Shown here: positions 9,683-18,468 of the stretch, piece by piece
Layout: every line of letters begins with the position of its first letter
Numbering within the stretch: position 1 is the first letter of the stretch
Source of the DNA: Candidatus Sedimenticola sp. (ex Thyasira tokunagai)
GTDB taxonomy: Bacteria > Pseudomonadota > Gammaproteobacteria > Chromatiales > Chromatiaceae
Length of the DNA stretch: 64,000 bases
Reading direction: 5' to 3'
Assembly: GCA_037318855.1 (NCBI GenBank)
Contig: CP134874.1
Coordinates: 3,348,598-3,412,597, forward strand
Translations under genes and position numbers: made by a program
The notes under the pieces: model-generated
What the model saw: only the letters and a program-made list of their open reading frames with translations
Told to the model about the DNA's origin: nothing
Database searches by the model: none

Positions 9683-9790
9683 GACCTCAATACTGTTATT
9701 TCTATCCCTACTCTTACGTATTATCTCGCTGCCTTCAATGCCTGGTGAAGATTTAATCTACCTGTTAAAAAGCAGAATATTCACCATAGA
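9683..9790 (-). pseudogene. 3' fragment of a SPOUT RNA methyltransferase gene
   Basis: The minus strand encodes MVNILLFNR, a stop, then IKSSPGIEGSEIIRKSRD and RNNSIEV. This matches the C-terminus of the intact methyltransferase at 11903-12499 (ATVNVLLYDRMIKSYQSIEG, NEVIRNSRDRNNNVKV) over about 35 residues. One in-frame TAG replaces the Met codon, and the conserved 5' part is missing. It is a broken partial copy lying 2.2 kb from the intact gene. Confidence 0.75.
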
Positions 9791-9806
9791 AGTCAAAAAA
9801 CTTCTT

Positions 9807-9982
9807 GATTAGCACGGATGCTCAGCCAGCATCCGAGGGCAGTGGGCTCGGCTTGTAGGAGCGCTTTCTTGAAGCGCGATGAACAATCGCACCATGACAC
9901 CCTTTTCATCGCGGTTCGAGAAACCGCTCCTACAGGGGATGTCACAAGGATTGCCAATGCCAGCTGAATATTCGTGCTAATC
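9807..9982. repeat. 176-bp inverted-repeat element with REP core
   Basis: The outer arms GATTAGCACGGATGCTCAGC (9807-9826) and GCTGAATATTCGTGCTAATC (9963-9982) are inverted repeats, 17 of 20 matching. Inside is a REP-like palindrome from TGTAGGAGCG (about 9854) to CGCTCCTACA (about 9934). One of seven copies of this core in the window. Confidence 0.65.
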
Positions 9983-10293
9983 AGGAAAAACTTTCTGCAC
10001 ACCCATGGATTGAAGACCCGTAGATGAGTGTAAAAAAGGTTAGCCGAATCAAGATCAACCCACACGACGGAAAGTTTAGCGAAGCCCTCAGAAAGGAGCA
10101 AGAACTCAAGAAAACACCCCAACAAAAAATAGGTGATTTCATATAAATGAAATCACCAAGGGTGGATTTGTTCGCTCCCATTATTTCTGGACACCCACCG
10201 AGTTCCTTTAAGTTTTCTTTCCGGTGTCCACCGCAGGACAGAAAAGTAACCTAAAATTGAATAAGGAGCATCCGTTATGCTGAGGAGATTCAG

Positions 10294-10950
10294 ATGACAC
10301 AGGTTTTAGATATAACACCCAGCGAAATGCTGCTGCTCAACGGTGACAAGTTCGCTTCAAAAGGCATTATCGGGAACATAGAGCTTCCCCAGGGTATGAA
10401 GGTTTCTGCTGAAAAGCTGGGGGAAGCGCTCCTAGCCAATGCCTTTCTAACCATCGAGCAGGAGGCGTGTGTTGAGTTGTTTGTCGGAAAACAGAAACAG
10501 CTTTTCGGACTAATCAACAGCGACAGGCTTTTTATGAAACGCTCCTCCACAGCCGATAAGTGGCCAGCCCCCTCGGTAGAATCCGAGCTTTGTGCATTGG
10601 CTCAATCTGAGGCTGTTCTGGTATCCGATACCCTCTTTGACTGGCTGAAAAAACCTCATGGCACACCTTGGGTTCTGGCCCTGATGCATGTACAGCATTC
10701 CATGGCCCAAAGGGGTATTCTCCATGAAGAGTCACGCAAGCTACTTGGAATGACCGTCAGCAAATCCTTTTCGCTGGATCATGAGAAACTCGCCGCCATA
10801 CAGCAGGGTGTACCTGAGCCGAATCGGCTACTGATGGACAACTGTAAAAACAGTCGCCCGGAAGTATGGAAACATTTGATCAAGGAGATTCACCTAGGCA
10901 TCAACCGCCGTCGTGCAGAGGATGGCGGTGACGACGATGGGGACGACTGA
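10294..10950 (+). CDS. Conserved-looking protein of unknown function (218 aa)
   Basis: 218 aa, no signal peptide and no membrane segment, so likely cytoplasmic. The N-terminus (ITPSEMLLLNGDKFASKGII) leads into mainly helical sequence, and the C-terminus is a very acidic tail (EDGGDDDGDD). Two stretches, GEALLANAFLTIEQEACVEL and HSMAQRGILHEESRKLLGM, have the spacing of GPP34/Golgi-phosphoprotein-3-like helical proteins. The match is distant and I do not assign that function. Upstream there is no strong ribosome site; GAGGAGATTC sits just before the ATG. Confidence 0.6.
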   Translation: MTQVLDITPSEMLLLNGDKFASKGIIGNIELPQGMKVSAEKLGEALLANAFLTIEQEACVELFVGKQKQLFGLINSDRLFMKRSSTADKWPAPSVESELCALAQSEAVLVSDTLFDWLKKPHGTPWVLALMHVQHSMAQRGILHEESRKLLGMTVSKSFSLDHEKLAAIQQGVPEPNRLLMDNCKNSRPEVWKHLIKEIHLGINRRRAEDGGDDDGDD

Positions 10951-11053
10951 ACTCTGGTTTCTTTTGAAACAGCCAAAAATTTCCTGAGAATTTATTGCAG
11001 CCACCGAAAGCTCCCTCTTCGGCAATCACTGTAATTTTGTTCCTATCTTAAGC

Positions 11054-11761
11054 TCAATGCAGACAGCATTTCTTAAATTTCTTACCACTACCACAGGGGC
11101 AAGGATCATTACGCCCCACCTTGGGGGCCTCGTTGACGATAGTTTTTACCCGCTCCTGATCACTCCGCCGATCCAGCCAATAGTCATATATTGCTTGTGC
11201 CGTGCCAGGAATCTCCTGTTGCAACTTAACCACCGCTTCACGAGGGAGCGTGTGGAGTTCAGCCCAGCCATCTTCACCAGAAAACATCTCAATCGGCCCC
11301 AGCAACTCTTGCATCTCCTCACCTGCCTCGTTCCAGCGGTCAACCAGCAGACTCACTCCCCTCATATAGCCCATACACCACTCTTCTACGATGAAAAATC
11401 GCTCCCCCCCTGACTCACGCTCGATGAAGATCGGCTCGAACTCGTAGTCGGACTCCAGCAATGTCGTCACCACCCCATTCATATGACGTATCATCAACTG
11501 AAAGATCCGCTCAAACGCTTTAGGTGATTCCCACTCTGGCTCCACATCACCCCATACCTGCGGCATCCAACGAGAGGGGACAATCGCTTCCGGACCGCTG
11601 ACGATAGCCGTAAAGTAACCATCCAGTTCAGCAATATTGAGGACCCCCTCATCTCGCCCCTTCACATAGGTCTCATCCGGACTGTCATGACCGCGATAGA
11701 GCAAGAAATCATCAAGCTCCTCCATTTCGGCTGTGTTGAGTGGTTGGCTGCTTTGGTTCAT
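11054..11761 (-). CDS. UPF0149/YecA-family protein with C-terminal SEC-C zinc motif
   Basis: 235 aa. The N-terminal 180 residues fit the UPF0149 (YecA/YgfB) family: [33 protein letters not shown] and [10 protein letters not shown]. The end is a SEC-C zinc-binding motif ([18 protein letters not shown]), as found on the C-terminus of SecA, where it binds zinc and contacts SecB or the ribosome. YecA-type proteins of E. coli bind ribosomes; the same role is likely but not shown here. Single gene. Confidence 0.88.
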   Translation of the reverse strand: MNQSSQPLNTAEMEELDDFLLYRGHDSPDETYVKGRDEGVLNIAELDGYFTAIVSGPEAIVPSRWMPQVWGDVEPEWESPKAFERIFQLMIRHMNGVVTTLLESDYEFEPIFIERESGGERFFIVEEWCMGYMRGVSLLVDRWNEAGEEMQELLGPIEMFSGEDGWAELHTLPREAVVKLQQEIPGTAQAIYDYWLDRRSDQERVKTIVNEAPKVGRNDPCPCGSGKKFKKCCLH

Positions 11762-11902
11762 GGTTCAGTGTGTTCAGATTTTCTGCTCTTGATTGTAGAG
11801 TGGGGTAACAGACTCTTTTCCGACACCCAAAGAAATAGTGGAATTAAGGGTTCAGATTTTCAGAAGGTCAATACGTGGCATCTAAAAAACAGATGCCCTT
11901 GA

Positions 11903-12499
11903 TCAGCCCTTACTAACCGCTCTGACCTTAACATTATTATTTCTATCCCTGCTGTTGCGTATTACCTCGTTACCTTCAATGCTTTGATAAGATTTAATCA
12001 TCCGATCATAAAGCAGCACATTCACCGTAGCAGAGAGATTCATGCACCCCTCGGTAGGCACATAGACAACCGCATCGGCGCTATCTATCACCTCCTGACT
12101 CAACGTGCCGTCTTCAGGGCCAAATATGTAAAAGGCATTTTCCGGGTGTTGATACTCCGGCAAAGGCGTGGCATTCATGGCAAATTCAACACAGATAATC
12201 TGCATATCATCAACCACTAAATCCAATAGACAGCTAACGCCGGAGAGGGGAATATCCTTGCTGACACTGCGACTCATCCTCGGAATGTCAGGGTTAAGCT
12301 CAACAGCACGGGGATATCGTCGCCCGGTATAAAAAACCGAGTCGACGCCATAATTACCAGCGGCACGCATCACCGAGCCGACGTTCTCCGGGCTTTTGGG
12401 ATTACACAAGCCAATACTGACTTTTGATTCTTTCATTTGGTTACTACTGTTATCACTGGGAATGTTATTCGTCATGGTTTCAGGACCTGGTAACGGCAT
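11903..12499 (-). CDS. RNA methyltransferase, SPOUT (TrmH/SpoU) family
   Basis: 198 aa. The three SPOUT knot motifs are clear: motif 1 PENVGSVMRAAGNYG, motif 2 YIFGPEDGTLS and motif 3 GCMNLSATVNVLLYDR. Such enzymes 2'-O-methylate ribose in tRNA or rRNA using S-adenosylmethionine bound in the trefoil knot. The exact RNA target cannot be read. The annotated start (ATG 12499) gives an extra Pro-rich N-terminus; an internal ATG (MTNNIPS, 12475) is equally possible. A decayed copy of its 3' end lies at 9683-9790. Confidence 0.87.
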   Translation of the reverse strand: MPLPGPETMTNNIPSDNSSNQMKESKVSIGLCNPKSPENVGSVMRAAGNYGVDSVFYTGRRYPRAVELNPDIPRMSRSVSKDIPLSGVSCLLDLVVDDMQIICVEFAMNATPLPEYQHPENAFYIFGPEDGTLSQEVIDSADAVVYVPTEGCMNLSATVNVLLYDRMIKSYQSIEGNEVIRNSRDRNNNVKVRAVSKG

Positions 12500-12572
12500 A
12501 CCGTGTGATCATTCATTTTATCCGATATTTACGCCGCAGCACATGCAGCACCTGCCACTTTGAGCTATATCT

Positions 12573-14444
12573 CTATGACACATCCAGCAACATACGACTA
12601 AAGGCATTCTCCGCTGAGGTACTCACCAACAGGCACTCCTGAGCCCGTGTCATGCCCACATAGAGCAGGCGGGCGCTATCCTGTTGCCGCTCCTCTTTAT
12701 CAGCCAGCCGGCCTATCCCCAGCATGATGACGCGGGGAAACTCCAGCCCCTTACTGCTGTGAATAGTGAGAACCGAGACCAGATCGCTACCCGGATCGTA
12801 AGCACTCTTGCTCTTCTTGTTATCAAGCAATAGATGGGGAATACCGGCTGCCTTGAGTTGTGCGGCTATCTCTCTACCCTGATAGCCGGCAACGTAGACC
12901 ACCGCCATATCTCGCCAGGGCACCCCCTGCCGATGCCATTTTTGCAGGCACTTGAGGGAGTATTGAACCTCCTCCTTAAGGGTGTTGAATTTGCGCACCA
13001 CCGGCTCCGGCCCGCTGTTGCCCGCCGCCTCTGGCTCAATCAAAGGGATATGGTCTTCATCCGCACTCTTTGGATTGAGATAATGGCCGGCAAACTCATA
13101 GGCAAAGCGAAGGATCTCCCTGGTATTACGATAGTTAAGGCGCAAAATCGTCGTACGTCCCTTGGCCTGGATTCCTACACTGGAGAGTGTAAAGCCAAGC
13201 CCCGAGCTTCTCTTGTAGATTGACTGTGCATCGTCATAGAGCATCAGCAGAGAGTTGGTTTCGGGATCAACCATCTGTGCCACCAGCTTCAACCAGTCCG
13301 CATCAAAATCATGCCCTTCATCGATCATCAGGGCTCCATACTGCGCCCTGGGAATATCTCCCTTACCCACCGCTTCGATAACACTCTCAACCGAACGCAC
13401 ATAGCGAGGCTTATCAGATTCAATCAGGTCGATATGGTAGGTTTTGAGCTGCTGACCACACCAATCATGAAAGTGGTAGACCTGCACCTGCCCACCGATC
13501 CCCTTGGCGGAGATAAAAGCCCTCAACTTGGCGGCGAGAGTGACATTGAAACAGAGCACCAGAATCGGCTTATTCAGCGCCTGCGCCAAGTGCAGACAGC
13601 GATACCCAAGGATCAGGGTCTTGCCGGAGCCTGCCACCCCATGGATCACCCTGTGCCCCTCCCCCAAGCTGCGCGCCAACTGCTCCTGCTGAATATCCAT
13701 GATCTTAATGATATCGGGCAGTGCCTGCTCGGCGGTGGCGGAGTCATCCTCATCAACACCAAAGAGGTCGGCCTGCCCTGCATCATCAATACGTATCTCG
13801 GGAAACAGGTGCCAGCGTATACGGTCGATCTGCGGCAGGGTCAGCGCACCACCAAACTGGTAGTTGAACATCCCCCATAGCTGCTCCTGAAATTTCTCAG
13901 CATCAACGCTCTCGGTCATCTCATCTTGATAGATCATCAGGTGATCCGGCAGTAACCCCTCACGCCGCTCATCTGGAATCGCCTTTTCGATCTGTTTGCG
14001 TGTGATATTGGTAAAGACCACACCCCAGCCATAGGGCATGATCAGATTCCCTTTGTAGGCTTCGGATCGCTGACGCAGCAGTGGATCGCGTGACAACATA
14101 TCCACCACGGTATAGGTGTAATGCCGGGCCTGTTCCAATGGGTGCGGTTTGGTGACGAGACCGTTATTGGTCTGCAGAGAGACATCGGATTTGCTGATTC
14201 TCTTGAGGGTGGAGGGCTTCCAGTCCTTCACCTCCAGAAACAGCATCCCCCTTGAGGGGTGAAGAATGATGAAGTCGGGGTAGCGCCGTTTCCTGCCGAT
14301 GGGAATGTCGTACCAGACCAGGTAGTCATCTTCCAGCAGATCAGCGAGGCGGCGTGCCAGACGCTTTTCGCCGGAGGTCATATGGCTGAGGGTCTGATTG
14401 TTCAGTGGAGGGATGATTTCTGCCATTGATCGTCCATATACCAA
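12573..14444 (-). CDS. NERD-domain SF1 (UvrD/Rep-like) helicase
   Basis: 623 aa. The N-terminal NERD nuclease-related domain shows PDF (Asp57) and the EVK triad (Glu71, Lys73) in the pattern of PD-(D/E)XK nucleases. An SF1 helicase follows: Walker A GVAGSGKT at 269-276, motif II MIDEGHDF, motif III LYDDAQSIY, motif IV LRLNYRNT, motif V TIHSSKGLEFPRV and motif VI LLYVGMTRAQ. Start could be MAEIIPP (residue 7) instead of the first Met. Such one-protein nuclease-helicases occur in defence and repair contexts. It sits next to the R-M operon on the same strand, 194 bases downstream of it, so a defence role is a reasonable inference. Confidence 0.85.
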   Translation of the reverse strand: MVYGRSMAEIIPPLNNQTLSHMTSGEKRLARRLADLLEDDYLVWYDIPIGRKRRYPDFIILHPSRGMLFLEVKDWKPSTLKRISKSDVSLQTNNGLVTKPHPLEQARHYTYTVVDMLSRDPLLRQRSEAYKGNLIMPYGWGVVFTNITRKQIEKAIPDERREGLLPDHLMIYQDEMTESVDAEKFQEQLWGMFNYQFGGALTLPQIDRIRWHLFPEIRIDDAGQADLFGVDEDDSATAEQALPDIIKIMDIQQEQLARSLGEGHRVIHGVAGSGKTLILGYRCLHLAQALNKPILVLCFNVTLAAKLRAFISAKGIGGQVQVYHFHDWCGQQLKTYHIDLIESDKPRYVRSVESVIEAVGKGDIPRAQYGALMIDEGHDFDADWLKLVAQMVDPETNSLLMLYDDAQSIYKRSSGLGFTLSSVGIQAKGRTTILRLNYRNTREILRFAYEFAGHYLNPKSADEDHIPLIEPEAAGNSGPEPVVRKFNTLKEEVQYSLKCLQKWHRQGVPWRDMAVVYVAGYQGREIAAQLKAAGIPHLLLDNKKSKSAYDPGSDLVSVLTIHSSKGLEFPRVIMLGIGRLADKEERQQDSARLLYVGMTRAQECLLVSTSAENAFSRMLLDVS

Positions 14445-14638
14445 ATATGATGACTACCCTATCAAGAAATCACTAGTCATATCATATAACCTAAATACGT
14501 AAAACAATAAATCAGCGGCAATAGCCAAGACAGATACCATAACTTTAGGCTCATCGGGAGCAAGACACAGCTCTGTTTGTGGGCTTCCTTGGCAATGGAT
14601 AATCAGCTCAATGAAATTCTCATCTCTCGTAGATCAAC

Positions 14639-15586
14639 TTACGCAGCCTCTATCTCATAGCGTTCAAGCGCCTCTTCAAAGGCTTGTCGATGCTTTCCAT
14701 CAAACCCGCAATCCATCAGGCCTTGCTCATCAAGATCCAGCCACAATCTCAATCCTGCTTTGATTCCAAAGTTATCCATTTCAGGATCTACCCCATCCAA
14801 ATAGGCTTTTGGATCAGACGCCATATCTTCAGGATGCCAACTGGTGGAACCAAGTGCCCAAAAGCCTTCCCCCTCCCATCCCAACAAAACTTCACCGCTT
14901 GCGAGCAGATCAATTACACTCATAAGTTGCTCAACGCCATGAATATAGACTTTGCGTTTCCACCCTATGGCGACACAGGCTGTTAAGTACCCTCTCACCT
15001 TCCAATAAGAAAAAAGCCAGCCATCACTCAGGTGGTAACGATATATAGGCTTTTCTCCAATATACCCAATCGTTTCCTGCAGTATTAACAATGCATTTCC
15101 ATCAGCATGCTCTGGTATAGGCTTAACAACCAATCCTCGTAATCTACCTTTTGGATTGCAGTTCTTTAAGTCACTGAGAAATTTACTGAATGCGTCGGGG
15201 TGCTGATAAAAATCTTGTCGCGGATAGATCTGCTCTGATTCACCATCCAGCCATTCCCGCCGAACAGCCAAACGCTCACAAATACTATCAAGCAATTCAT
15301 CATCAAGTTTCGATATGAGCTTGTCATCGTCTGATAGATCCGTAAAGGTAATCCCAGCTTCTGCACCAAGGAATTTTGGAATCTGAGTGCGTTCTACTCC
15401 ATGAGTCTTCAATAGACTAATAAGACGCTCTACAAGCTCATGGACTTCAGATGCAGGGAGGGAGTCAGATTTAATACCCGATTTTGAGTGATGACTTCGA
15501 CGATATTGAGTAATCACAATAATCAAGCCGACAAGTGCTATCAATCCACTGACACCACCCCACACAGGGTCTGCAAGAAAATCCAT
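14639..15586 (-). CDS. Membrane-anchored protein with HTH-like segment, last gene of the R-M operon
   Basis: 315 aa, not recognised as a named family. One N-terminal membrane helix (residues about 13-28, SGLIALVGLIIVITQY) precedes a basic linker. Residues about 48-122 have the rhythm of an XRE-type helix-turn-helix, ending in LAVRREWLDGES, a phrase typical of the helix after the recognition helix in phage-repressor-like domains. The rest (about 140-315) is an unknown alpha/beta domain rich in Trp and Tyr. It starts 11 bases after the HNH gene and so is probably co-transcribed with the restriction system. It could be a sensor or effector that acts at the membrane; this is inference. Confidence 0.6.
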   Translation of the reverse strand: MDFLADPVWGGVSGLIALVGLIIVITQYRRSHHSKSGIKSDSLPASEVHELVERLISLLKTHGVERTQIPKFLGAEAGITFTDLSDDDKLISKLDDELLDSICERLAVRREWLDGESEQIYPRQDFYQHPDAFSKFLSDLKNCNPKGRLRGLVVKPIPEHADGNALLILQETIGYIGEKPIYRYHLSDGWLFSYWKVRGYLTACVAIGWKRKVYIHGVEQLMSVIDLLASGEVLLGWEGEGFWALGSTSWHPEDMASDPKAYLDGVDPEMDNFGIKAGLRLWLDLDEQGLMDCGFDGKHRQAFEEALERYEIEAA

Positions 15587-15597
15587 ACAACTTCCCT

Positions 15598-16707
15598 TTA
15601 TTCTTCTTTACACAGCAACGATTTATCAAATAAACCAGCCCTATCGCAGGCCTCAAGAAAAGGTCTCTTTAGGAAATTGGTTTCTGCAAATGGACGGAGC
15701 CGAGCCTGCCGGGTTAGTGTGGTAAAGATCTCTTCTGGTGTTTTACCATCATTTTGACACTCATCAATCACCTGTTCTATCCAATAGCGTCCATCGTTCT
15801 CACCACTACACTTTGCCTTGTAACGTTCATCAATACCGTAGACATCCATCCAGGTGGCTATCTGTTCGCCGTGCTCTTCAGGACCGACACTAAGCACAAT
15901 GTCATCGGGGGTAATCTTTGCCCCATTATTCATATCGAGTTTGATATTCAGTTCCAGGTGATACTCCGTTTTGCAGTAAGGATAAAACGCCTTTCTTTTT
16001 GCACCATCCCCTGAGGTTATGGGGGTTTTACACTCAAATACTGGATTCGTAGTGAGTTTGTAACTGCTATTACATTCTGGACAGGCAGGAGCTAAGTTGC
16101 GGAAATTAATCGTATTGAAGGGATACTTATCTTTTGGCAGATAATGATCGTACGCATCACGATTTGAGTGGTAGATACCCTTGATATCGTGAATACCGCA
16201 GAAAGGACATTTCCCCTTGCTATTTGTGGTCATGAACTGATGGTAGTGATCATCTATATTACCAATCATCTCCCGCACCGATTTGAGCGAGAGAAAGCTA
16301 TGCGAATAGAGGTTCTTGAAGAATCCTCTAAGATGTTTGCTCAGATCATCCGAGATTGTTGAGACATCGCCGTAGACAGCTGGTTCTACGTCATCACCAC
16401 ATGAACAGACTGATTCAATATTGTTATTTGACCGGTACCAGCGCTTCAACTGATCAATCTGCGCATCAGTCAGTAACTTAAAATCCTCGAACACCTGCTG
16501 CAGTCCGGTCAGAAAGAAGTCTGCACCCTTCACTTCACTGGTGTGAAGTTCGGTAATCAATGCTTGGAGTTCTGCTTGATCTGAGAACAGCGTATCAACG
16601 GCATAATCCCCATCCCTAGCCTTACACCAGACCTGGAAAAAGATGAAGTCGATATACGCCTGCATCTTTTCCATTTTATGAGGCACATAGGTATAGGGGA
16701 AAAGCAT
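15598..16707 (-). CDS. HNH endonuclease, Septu PtuB-like, paired with the upstream ATPase
   Basis: 369 aa. The C-terminal half has an HNH nuclease core: zinc cysteines C-P-F-C-G (Cys167, Cys170), DHYLPKDKYP (about 187-196) with the general-base His, then Asn204 and the second zinc pair Cys209-x2-Cys212 followed by Asn213. This is the arrangement of HNH proteins that accompany ABC-type ATPases, as in Septu. The N-terminal 140 residues are helical and unassigned. Its ATG shares one base with the TGA of the ATPase gene (overlap at 16707), so the two are translationally coupled. It likely cuts DNA when the ATPase is triggered by infection (known for Septu, inferred here). Confidence 0.8.
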   Translation of the reverse strand: MLFPYTYVPHKMEKMQAYIDFIFFQVWCKARDGDYAVDTLFSDQAELQALITELHTSEVKGADFFLTGLQQVFEDFKLLTDAQIDQLKRWYRSNNNIESVCSCGDDVEPAVYGDVSTISDDLSKHLRGFFKNLYSHSFLSLKSVREMIGNIDDHYHQFMTTNSKGKCPFCGIHDIKGIYHSNRDAYDHYLPKDKYPFNTINFRNLAPACPECNSSYKLTTNPVFECKTPITSGDGAKRKAFYPYCKTEYHLELNIKLDMNNGAKITPDDIVLSVGPEEHGEQIATWMDVYGIDERYKAKCSGENDGRYWIEQVIDECQNDGKTPEEIFTTLTRQARLRPFAETNFLKRPFLEACDRAGLFDKSLLCKEE

Positions 16708-18461
16708 CAGTCTCTTACCTGTCCGACTTTATCCAAGCTGTTGATGATGGATCTGAGCAGCAGCACCTTCTCTACTGAATCCCCCATCTCACGGTGAATC
16801 TCATCAATCAGCACCTCTGCATCTTCCCCACTTTCAAATCTGGTAGTGAAGCTTTCCATTTTCTTCTGAGCATAACCGCCGATGGTCTCCTTTTTTGCAA
16901 AGGTATTGAGAGTGATTTTGTTGATGGATGCACCCAGCGTGTTGTACTCAGGGCGTTTGACAGAAACAGCCTGCCCCTCTTTCTTAAACTCCAACACATG
17001 CTCCTGCCTGCTATCGGATATCAGAAATGGCGTATGTGTGGTAATCAGCATCTCGCGCTGTGCCTGAGTACCTATAAAGCAGTCGCGTATGCGCGAAATC
17101 AGCTTCGAGCGCCACTCGGGGTTGAAGTGGGTCTCCGGCTCATCCAGCAGAAACAGGCAGTTACTCTCCCGGTAGAGTAGGCAGAGCCCCAGGGTGTGGA
17201 GGAACTGGTGTTCGCCATCAGAGAGGGATTTGGCGTAGACAGTGGATTCTACCCCACGTTTTTTTAGTACCAGATCTTTGAAGCGGGTGATGCGCTCATC
17301 AGAGGGAAGTGTAGGCACCGTCTCATTCACATAGAGACTACTAGAACGATACAACTCGGACTTGAGATTATCACTCACTGAATAGAGGTTGAGTGTCAGC
17401 AGTATTTGCAGGGACTGAAACAGGTCGATGGCAGACTCAAAATTATTCTTAAAGGCCTCAATGGTGGCTTCATTAACCCAGTAGTCGAGGTAGAGAGTAT
17501 CTGTCTCACTATCTGTGTAGTGACAGGTGGCACAGCGGATCAGGCGGTTAATAACCGGTTCATACCGACGGTTATCATCTGGTGATGATTCAAATCGACT
17601 AAGAAGTGGCAGGTAGTAGCGCTCTACAGCAGCATCACCCTCATCTTTCACAATTAAATCAGAAGGATAGTTATCGGCCTCTTCTGCATTGATTTGAATA
17701 TGTCGCTTCAAAATTACCCGGAACTGTTTTAATCCCTCTATGCCCACCTCCTGCCGGAAGGGTTTGAGGGTATCCTGATCCTGAAACAGCAGATTACTGA
17801 GCAGGTTTGCCTGACTAAATACTGTATCCAGGTAGGTGTGGCGCGATTCCGGTTTACCAGGATAGTCCATATCCTGCTTCAGACTATCGAGGTATTCGTC
17901 ATAGTGAATGAAGCGGGCTTTAAAAAACGGCAGACTGAGGATCTCGTTTTCACCGGAGGAGTAACCCAGCACAAAATCGGGCAATAGATCCCTGGCAACG
18001 GTTCTGCCTATGGTCAATTCTGCCTCACCACGTTCATCATCAAAGTTGAGCAGAGACCACTGCGGCTCTTTTCCCGCCTGCTTGACTATTCGCACATAGG
18101 CATGTCCACCATAATCTCTCACCCTGTGTGCCTTCGAAACGGGAATCAGATACTCAATTTCAAAGGCATCGGGTAGCGCTTTAGCCCCCTGAAAACCATT
18201 GGGGTTCTCATCCTCATCAAAGATAAAGCTCTCGGGCAGGTTATCCAGATAGATACATTCGAGGTGATAGAAGATCGCCGCCAACAGCTCCAGCACATTG
18301 GACTTGCCACTTCCGTTCGGCCCTGCCAACACATAAGGCGCAAAGTCAGCTTCAGACTTTTCTTTAGCTTCATTCAGCTCCCATTCGCGCAGAAAGTGCA
18401 ACTCAAAGCCTGCCTGAAGGCTGCGGAAGGGCTGTTCGATTTTTAGGCGTATCAGCTTCAT
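16707..18461 (-). CDS. ABC/SMC-like ATPase of the restriction locus, Septu PtuA-like
   Basis: 584 aa. Walker A GPNGSGKS (47-54) follows an N-terminal beta strand pair, as in SMC/OLD-type ATPases. An ABC-like signature LSDGEHQFL, Walker B LFLLDEPETHFNP and a switch His in ITTHTPFLIS come late in the sequence. The middle is a long helical insert without a perfect coiled coil. It resembles ATPases often annotated restriction system-associated AAA family and PtuA of Septu. The gene starts 7 bases after hsdS and runs into the HNH gene with a 1-base overlap, so the pair is built into the type I R-M operon. Confidence 0.83.
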   Translation of the reverse strand: MKLIRLKIEQPFRSLQAGFELHFLREWELNEAKEKSEADFAPYVLAGPNGSGKSNVLELLAAIFYHLECIYLDNLPESFIFDEDENPNGFQGAKALPDAFEIEYLIPVSKAHRVRDYGGHAYVRIVKQAGKEPQWSLLNFDDERGEAELTIGRTVARDLLPDFVLGYSSGENEILSLPFFKARFIHYDEYLDSLKQDMDYPGKPESRHTYLDTVFSQANLLSNLLFQDQDTLKPFRQEVGIEGLKQFRVILKRHIQINAEEADNYPSDLIVKDEGDAAVERYYLPLLSRFESSPDDNRRYEPVINRLIRCATCHYTDSETDTLYLDYWVNEATIEAFKNNFESAIDLFQSLQILLTLNLYSVSDNLKSELYRSSSLYVNETVPTLPSDERITRFKDLVLKKRGVESTVYAKSLSDGEHQFLHTLGLCLLYRESNCLFLLDEPETHFNPEWRSKLISRIRDCFIGTQAQREMLITTHTPFLISDSRQEHVLEFKKEGQAVSVKRPEYNTLGASINKITLNTFAKKETIGGYAQKKMESFTTRFESGEDAEVLIDEIHREMGDSVEKVLLLRSIINSLDKVGQVRD

Positions 18462-18468
18462 GCCGAGG

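Larger units (their letters stand above)
9657..10293. other. 637-bp gap of relic and repeat DNA
   Basis: Holds a decayed methyltransferase gene fragment (9683-9790) and a palindromic element with a REP core (9807-9982). Near the right end GGACACC and GGTGTCC form a short inverted repeat (about 10188-10228). No intact gene is seen. Confidence 0.6.

Noticed and set aside
9807..9982. Possible CRISPR-like repeats
   Set aside because: The GTAGGAGC palindromes are dispersed singly, without spacers or cas genes; they are REP-like.
14445..14638. Hidden gene between the NERD-helicase and the membrane HTH gene
   Set aside because: 194 bases, AT-rich, no frame with a start and ribosome site.
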